Source: JACDER01 sp036394915
GTDB lineage: Bacteria; Actinomycetota; Thermoleophilia; Gaiellales; Gaiellaceae
Length of the DNA stretch: 10,646 bases
Direction of reading: 5' to 3'
Assembly (NCBI GenBank): GCA_036394915.1
Contig: DASWEE010000002.1
Span: 1-10,646, forward strand
The notes below the pieces were generated by a model. That model was not told the DNA's origin and did not search any database. It saw only the letters and a list, made by a program, of their open reading frames with translations. Of the stretch, positions 7,350 to 10,646 are shown in pieces (position 1 is the stretch's first letter; every line of letters begins with the position of its first letter). Made by a program: the position numbers and the translations under genes.

Positions 7350-7985
7350 TTGACCGTGGGCGATGCGCATCAGTACTACGAGGACTACTGGGGGCGTCCC
7401 GATCCGCCCCCGCTTCACGACCCACTTGCGCTGCGGAGGCTCGAGCTCGTGCGGCGACTGCTTCGGGAGGCCGGCGCGCGTCGCGTCCTCGACGCCGGCG
7501 CGGGGGCGGGTGACTTCGTCGCCGCGCTCGTGGAGGACGGGTACGAGACCGTCGGCCTGGAGGTGTCCGAGCGGGCGGTCGCGCTCGCGGAGGAGCGGCA
7601 TCCGGGCTCGACGCTCGTCCGGCACTCGGTCGAGGAGCTGCCGTGGCCGGTCGAGCAGGGCTCCTTCGACGCGGTAGTCGCGCTCGAGGTGATCGAGCAC
7701 CTGCTCCGCCCGCGGCGGCTGCTCGATGGGGCGCACGCCGCGCTCCGACCCGGCGGGCGGGTTCTGCTCAGCACGCCGTATCACGGCCTGGCCAAGAACC
7801 TCGTGCTGGCCGCGTTCCGATTCGACCGCCACTTCGCGGTCGAGGGCGACCACATCCGCTTCTTCTCCGACGCCGCGCTGCGGCGGCTGGCGGGCGAAAC
7901 GGGTTTCGACGTCGAGAAGATCGTGCATCTGGGGCGGACATGGCCGCTGTGGGCCAACTCATTCGTGTCCCTGGGGCGCCGCTGA
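7350..7985 (+). CDS. Small class I SAM-dependent methyltransferase
   Basis: A 211-residue methyltransferase of the UbiG/Methyltransf_23 type. Motif I is RRVLDAGAGAGDF (44-56), the strand-2 acidic residue is in GLEVSERAV (69-77), and FDAVVALEVIEHLLRP (106-121) carries the V-I-E-H signature. LRPGGRVLLSTPYHG (132-146) is the usual motif III, and a segment GDHIRFFS (166-173) follows. Enzymes of this class methylate small molecules or sugars; here a glycan or nucleotide sugar is likely from context but unproven. Two starts are possible: TTG 7350, with AGGA five bases upstream, or GTG 7356, with the same AGGA eleven bases away. Spacing favours TTG. The gene is divergent from the WbuB-like GT gene with only 38 bases between the starts, and its G+C is high, unlike that neighbour. 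It is followed by a hairpin-rich non-coding stretch. Confidence 0.85.
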   Translation: MTVGDAHQYYEDYWGRPDPPPLHDPLALRRLELVRRLLREAGARRVLDAGAGAGDFVAALVEDGYETVGLEVSERAVALAEERHPGSTLVRHSVEELPWPVEQGSFDAVVALEVIEHLLRPRRLLDGAHAALRPGGRVLLSTPYHGLAKNLVLAAFRFDRHFAVEGDHIRFFSDAALRRLAGETGFDVEKIVHLGRTWPLWANSFVSLGRR

Positions 7986-8028
7986 CCAACTCTGAGAAGC
8001 AGCCTAGCTCGTTCCTGGGGCGCCGCTG
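7970..8028. repeat. 15-base direct repeat at the methyltransferase stop
   Basis: CCTGGGGCGCCGCTG occurs at 7970-7984, in the last codons and stop of the methyltransferase gene, and again at 8014-8028 in non-coding DNA. Each copy is preceded by CCAACTC (7954-7960 and 7986-7992) at unequal distances. This looks like a degenerate tandem duplication of the gene's 3' end. Confidence 0.6.
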
Positions 8029-8094
8029 GCGATGCGGGGCCGGAGGGGACAGTATGGGTATACGGACCCGGAGAGCACCGTGCCGCCAGCGGCG
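8021..8094. repeat. Long-range 11-base perfect inverted repeat
   Basis: CGCCGCTGGCG (8021-8031) is the exact reverse complement of CGCCAGCGGCG (8084-8094), with 52 bases between. The left arm overlaps the second copy of the direct repeat. Further pairing inward (8035-8037 with 8078-8080) is possible after one mismatch and two G-T pairs. Confidence 0.55.
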
Positions 8095-8103
8095 ACAGGC
8101 TCC

Positions 8104-8127
8104 GTGGAGCCCGCCTTGCGGGTCCAC
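8104..8127 (+). terminator. Hairpin, possible U-tract-less terminator of the methyltransferase gene
   Basis: GTGGA and CCCGC (8104-8108, 8110-8114, with G8109 bulged) pair with GCGGG and TCCAC (8118-8127) around a CTT loop, giving ten base pairs. It lies 118 bases after the methyltransferase stop. No T-run follows, so a terminator role is only a possibility; a structural RNA or repeat element would look the same. Confidence 0.35.
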
Positions 8128-8153
8128 CGTAACTACGACTTAAAAATTGGCGC

Positions 8154-8172
8154 GAGAGGGCTCTGCCCTCTC
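8154..8172. terminator. Perfect 8-base-pair hairpin, possible terminator
   Basis: GAGAGGGC (8154-8161) and GCCCTCTC (8165-8172) pair perfectly around TCT. On the minus strand a run of five T follows seven bases after the stem, but no minus-strand gene ends here. On the plus strand there is no T-run. It could end methyltransferase transcription or be part of a switchable leader (see findings). Confidence 0.35.
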
Positions 8173-8186
8173 CGTGTCGATTTGGA

Positions 8187-8220
8187 GGCCGGCTCCGCCG
8201 GCCGGGAGAGGCCGCCGGCC
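8187..8220. repeat. Paired GC hairpins with competing arms
   Basis: GGCCGGC (8187-8193) can pair with GCCGGCC at 8197-8203 around a TCC loop, or with an identical GCCGGCC at 8214-8220. A small hairpin of 8210-8213 with 8217-8220 competes with the second pairing. All pairs are perfect Watson-Crick. Confidence 0.55.
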
Positions 8221-8256
8221 AGGGGCGAGCTTACCGATCGTTAACGAGGCCGCTGG

Positions 8257-8262
8257 TACATT
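8257..8262 (+). promoter_or_regulatory. Putative -10 box, leaderless start of the secreted hydrolase gene
   Basis: TACATT fits TANNNT and ends six bases before the ATG at 8269, so transcription would begin at the A of the start codon. The six intervening bases (TCGGGCG region) contain no Shine-Dalgarno. No clear -35 is present at the usual distance. Confidence 0.4.
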
Positions 8263-8268
8263 CGGGCG

Positions 8269-9708
8269 ATGCCTCGGGCACTGATCGCGCTCGCACTTCT
8301 TCCCCTGGTGGCCGCCGCAGCGTTCGCGTCTTCGGCGACCGGCGGCGGTCCGCTCAAGACCGCCGTCGTCGAGCCCTGGGATTTCGCCAATCTGAGCCCA
8401 GCCCAAGAGAACCTCGTTCTCGAGCGAATCCACGGCTCCGGCGCGACTTTGATGCGCACGACGCTGTCCTGGTACGCGATCGCACCCAAGGACCCGCCTC
8501 CGGACTTCGACCCGGAGAACCCGTCCGATCCCGCCTACGACTGGGAGAGAGCCGACGCGAAGATTGAGGCCGCACTGGCCCACGGGCTCGAGCCGTATCT
8601 CGCCGTGAATGATGCCCCGGTCTGGGCGAGGACGGGCCAGAAGGGCGCCGGCGCACCTCCGAACCCGTCCGATTTCGGGAAGTTCATGCGCGCCGCCGCG
8701 GAGCGCTACAGCGGGCAGTATCAGGGCCTCCCGCGCATCCGCTACTGGCAGGTCTGGATCGAGCCGAACGTGAACAAGTTCTTCAAGCCCCAGTACGCGA
8801 ACGGTAAGCCGGTCTCGCCCGCCAAGTACGCGGCGCTCGTCAACGCCGCGGCCGTCGCGGTCCATGGAGTCCATGCCGACAACAAGGTGATCGCCGGCGG
8901 GCTCTCGCCGTTCACGGTCACCTTCGGCGAGACGAACACGATCGGCCCGATGAAGTTCATGCGGGAGATGCTCTGCATGACGACGAAGAACCGGCCGCGT
9001 CCGTCCTGCAGCCGGCGCGTCCACTTCGACATTTGGTCGCACCATCCGTTCACGACCGGCGGTCCGTACCACCACGCCCGCCGCGCCGACGACGTCTCGC
9101 TCGGCGACCTGCCGGAGATGAAGGCTTTGCTGGTCGCGTCCTACAAGGCGCACCACGCACTCTCGAGCACCATGCCTGGATTCTGGGTGACCGAGTTTTC
9201 CTGGGACACGAACCCGCCCGACCCACTTGCCGTCCCGATCAAGCTCCAGTCCCGCTGGACGGCCGAGGCCATGTACGTGATGTGGAAGGTCGGCATCACG
9301 CTGGTCACCTGGCTCGATCTTCGCGACAACCCCTATCCCTCCCAGCCGACGCAGTCGGGCCTGTACTGGCGCGGCGCGACGCTCGCGCAGGACAAGCCGA
9401 AGCCGACGCTCACCGCCTTCCGCTTCCCATTCGTCGCCTATCGGCAGAAGCACGGGATCCTCGTCTGGGGCCGAACTCCGTGGGGGAAGCCGGGCCGGGT
9501 CGCGATCTACCAGAACAGCGTTGGGCGCTGGAAGCAGATCGCGGCCCTGCCGACGAACGGCTACGGGATCTTCAGCCGGCGGATCACCGGCGCCAAGTCG
9601 GGCTACCTGCGCGCACAGCTCGTCACCGGCGGGAAGGCGACGGGGCCGCGCAGCCTCGCCTTCTCGCTCAAGCGTCCGGCCGACCGGCTGATTCGCCCCT
9701 TCGGCTGA
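8269..9708 (+). CDS. Secreted clan GH-A-like glycoside hydrolase with C-terminal beta domain
   Basis: A 479-residue exported protein. Residues 1-20 form a signal peptide (one Arg, hydrophobic core, A-F-A before a likely cut near 20-21). Residues about 28-390 look like a TIM barrel of clan GH-A (cellulase/GH39/GH5-like). Early strands carry LMRTTLSWYAIAP (61-73) and LEPYLAVNDAPVWA (107-120). The predicted acid/base Glu is E165 in YWQVWIEPN, and the predicted nucleophile is E309 in FWVTEFSW. C236 and C247 could form a disulphide. Residues about 396-468 (GILVWGRTPWGK onward, with W421 and a GYGIF turn) look like a small beta-sandwich appended domain. The residue before the acid/base Glu is Ile164 where clan GH-A has Asn, which may alter activity. 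ATG 8269 is chosen for the signal peptide and the -10 box. It probably trims or remodels the local polysaccharide; the substrate is unknown. The 3' end overlaps the convergent GT gene by 41 bases. Confidence 0.8.
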   Translation: MPRALIALALLPLVAAAAFASSATGGGPLKTAVVEPWDFANLSPAQENLVLERIHGSGATLMRTTLSWYAIAPKDPPPDFDPENPSDPAYDWERADAKIEAALAHGLEPYLAVNDAPVWARTGQKGAGAPPNPSDFGKFMRAAAERYSGQYQGLPRIRYWQVWIEPNVNKFFKPQYANGKPVSPAKYAALVNAAAVAVHGVHADNKVIAGGLSPFTVTFGETNTIGPMKFMREMLCMTTKNRPRPSCSRRVHFDIWSHHPFTTGGPYHHARRADDVSLGDLPEMKALLVASYKAHHALSSTMPGFWVTEFSWDTNPPDPLAVPIKLQSRWTAEAMYVMWKVGITLVTWLDLRDNPYPSQPTQSGLYWRGATLAQDKPKPTLTAFRFPFVAYRQKHGILVWGRTPWGKPGRVAIYQNSVGRWKQIAALPTNGYGIFSRRITGAKSGYLRAQLVTGGKATGPRSLAFSLKRPADRLIRPFG

Positions 9709-10646
9709 GGACGCCCCTGTAGATCCCGAGGGCCGCGTCCGCAATCCGCGGCCACGCGAACAGGCGTGCGGCCTCACGCGCGCCGGCGCCGAGCTGCTCC
9801 CGGCGCTCGGGGTTGCCGAGCAAGCGGATGATCGCCTCCGAGAGCCCGGCGGGCTCGCCGGGCGGCACGAGCTCGACGTCGCGCCCGGCCACCAGCGGCG
9901 CCACCCGCTCCGGCGTCCCCGCCAGCACGGTCGGCATGCCGAGCTCGAGCGCGGCCGCGAGCGCGCTCCTGCCGAGGCTGTTCCGCCGGTAGGGGAGCAC
10001 GCAGAGGTCGACCGACGCGAGCACTTCTGCCGCGTGCTGTGCGTCGAGGTACGGCGTCCACACCACGGCCTCGCCGAGCCCAAGGCGACCGGCCAGGGCT
10101 CGGTACTTCTCGTAGCGCGCGCTGTCCGCGCCGCCGAGCATGACGAGCCGCGCGTCCGGCCCGGCCCGGCGAACACGCACGAGCGCCTCGAACAGGTCCT
10201 CGACCCCACGCGTGAAGTCGAGCTGCCCGAAATACCCGAGGGTCGGGACGTCGCGCAGCCCGAGCTCGCGTCTGACGGCGGCGGGCGCTCGGCGAGTCTC
10301 CGGTGCGATGTTCGTTCCGACCGGAAGCCAGTGCACCGGTTTCACACGGCCGGCGATCCGCCGCAGCGGGCTCAGATAGCCGGGATCGTGGCTCGTCAGC
10401 GCGGCGCTCCGGCCGATCAGGGCGAGCGCCTCGAGCTTGATCCGCAGCGGCGAGCGGCGGCCGAGCCCGAGGTTCCAGAAGGTCGTCACGAGGGGGGTGT
10501 GGCGAAGGCCGATTGCCGCCGGAAGCTGGTAGGTTGCCTGCAGAACGGAGTCCGGAAAGAGGACGTGGACGATGTCGACTCCCTCGCTCCGCAGCAGCTC
10601 GTTCACCCGCCGAAGCGTCTTTCTTCCGTTCTCTTTCAGCGTCCAG
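9668..10646 (-). CDS. GT4-like glycosyltransferase with degenerate EX7E, 5' partial
   Basis: The frame is open to the right edge, so the N-terminus lies outside the window; 325 residues are visible. Counting from the GTG at 10606, VDIVHVLFPDS (10-20) and PLVTTFWN (38-45) belong to the N-terminal domain. PVGTNI (95-100) marks the interdomain link. LGYFGQLDFTRGVEDLFEAL (123-142) is the donor-domain start, where the usual basic loop reads FTRG. YLDAQHAAEVLASVDLCVLPY (186-206) precedes the donor site. Where most GT4 enzymes have EX7E, the sequence is NSLGRSALAAALELGMP, with S210 and A218 at the aligned glutamate positions, as I recall for an R-x-S-L-x-A-A-L subgroup. The C-terminus is usual (LSEAIIRLLGNPERRE). 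It converges on the secreted hydrolase gene with a 41-base overlap. It probably acts in the same surface-glycan pathway; donor unknown. Confidence 0.82.
   Translation of the reverse strand, partial: WTLKENGRKTLRRVNELLRSEGVDIVHVLFPDSVLQATYQLPAAIGLRHTPLVTTFWNLGLGRRSPLRIKLEALALIGRSAALTSHDPGYLSPLRRIAGRVKPVHWLPVGTNIAPETRRAPAAVRRELGLRDVPTLGYFGQLDFTRGVEDLFEALVRVRRAGPDARLVMLGGADSARYEKYRALAGRLGLGEAVVWTPYLDAQHAAEVLASVDLCVLPYRRNSLGRSALAAALELGMPTVLAGTPERVAPLVAGRDVELVPPGEPAGLSEAIIRLLGNPERREQLGAGAREAARLFAWPRIADAALGIYRGVLSRRGESAGRPDA

Larger units (their letters stand above)
7986..8268. other. Non-coding, hairpin-rich intergenic region
   Basis: A 283-base stretch between the small methyltransferase and the secreted hydrolase. 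From left to right it holds a copy of a 15-base repeat taken from the end of the methyltransferase gene, a long-range 11-base inverted repeat, three compact hairpins with three-base loops and a fourth weak one, a short A-run (8142-8146), and a TANNNT box just before the hydrolase gene. A 70-codon open frame crosses it but shows no protein-like signature and runs through the hairpins. No tRNA or known riboswitch was recognised. Confidence 0.7.

Noticed and set aside
7350..7355. TTGACC as a -35 box
   Set aside because: It coincides with the likely TTG start codon of the methyltransferase, and no -10 follows at the proper distance.
8142..8172. Minus-strand Rho-independent terminator (hairpin plus T5)
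   Set aside because: The T-run is seven bases away from the stem, and no minus-strand gene ends nearby; kept only as a hairpin of unknown role.
8032..8244. 70-codon plus-strand open frame in the intergenic region
   Set aside because: It runs through all the hairpins, has no Shine-Dalgarno and no protein-like pattern.
8140..10209. Long minus-strand open frame of 689 codons across the hydrolase gene
   Set aside because: It is antisense to the hydrolase gene, which has clear motifs and a signal peptide. Its translation is Arg/Gly/Ala-rich with no recognisable domain, a usual effect of high G+C.
1..10646. CRISPR array, insertion sequence, tRNA or phage-defence genes
   Set aside because: No regularly spaced repeats, transposase motifs, terminal inverted repeats flanking a gene, or tRNA-like folds were seen; all coding regions belong to glycan biosynthesis or remodelling.

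Overview
The window is about 10.6 kb of G+C-rich bacterial DNA. GTG and TTG starts are common, stop and start codons overlap (ATGA, GTGA), and two genes have no ribosome binding site but carry a TANNNT box six bases before the start codon. Together these suggest a high-G+C actinobacterium, possibly of the Thermoleophilia type. The lineage is an inference; no rRNA or marker gene is present. All ten genes supported here fit one theme: assembly, decoration and trimming of a cell-surface or exported polysaccharide.

Layout. (1) Positions 1-5062, plus strand: a tightly coupled operon of five genes. It holds the C-terminal part of an O-antigen ligase/polymerase-type membrane protein (cut by the window edge), two GT4 glycosyltransferases, a WaaE-like GT2 glycosyltransferase and a SAM-dependent methyltransferase. 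One junction has a 1-base gap and the other three are 4-base overlaps. (2) Positions 5048-7311, minus strand: a WbuB/WcaI-type GT4 glycosyltransferase followed by a GDP-mannose 3,5-epimerase homologue. The epimerase gene overlaps the end of the plus-strand operon by 15 bases, tail to tail. The GT4 gene is visibly poorer in G+C than its neighbours. (3) Positions 7350-7985, plus strand: a second small methyltransferase, divergent from the GT4 gene across only 38 bases. (4) Positions 7986-8268: a 283-base non-coding stretch packed with inverted repeats, several of them mutually exclusive. (5) Positions 8269-9708, plus strand: a secreted glycoside hydrolase of clan GH-A type, with an unusual residue next to the predicted acid/base glutamate. 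(6) Positions 9668-10646, minus strand: a further GT4-like glycosyltransferase, cut by the right edge and overlapping the hydrolase gene by 41 bases.

Working model (inference): GT2 and GT4 enzymes assemble a repeat unit on a lipid carrier at the inner face of the membrane, and the methyltransferases modify sugars or chain ends. The epimerase supplies GDP-L-galactose (or GDP-L-gulose) from GDP-mannose, the Wzy/WaaL-like membrane protein polymerises or ligates the units outside, and the secreted hydrolase trims or remodels the product. No flippase, priming transferase or chain-length regulator is visible; these probably lie outside the window. No mobile elements, CRISPR arrays, tRNAs or rRNAs were seen.
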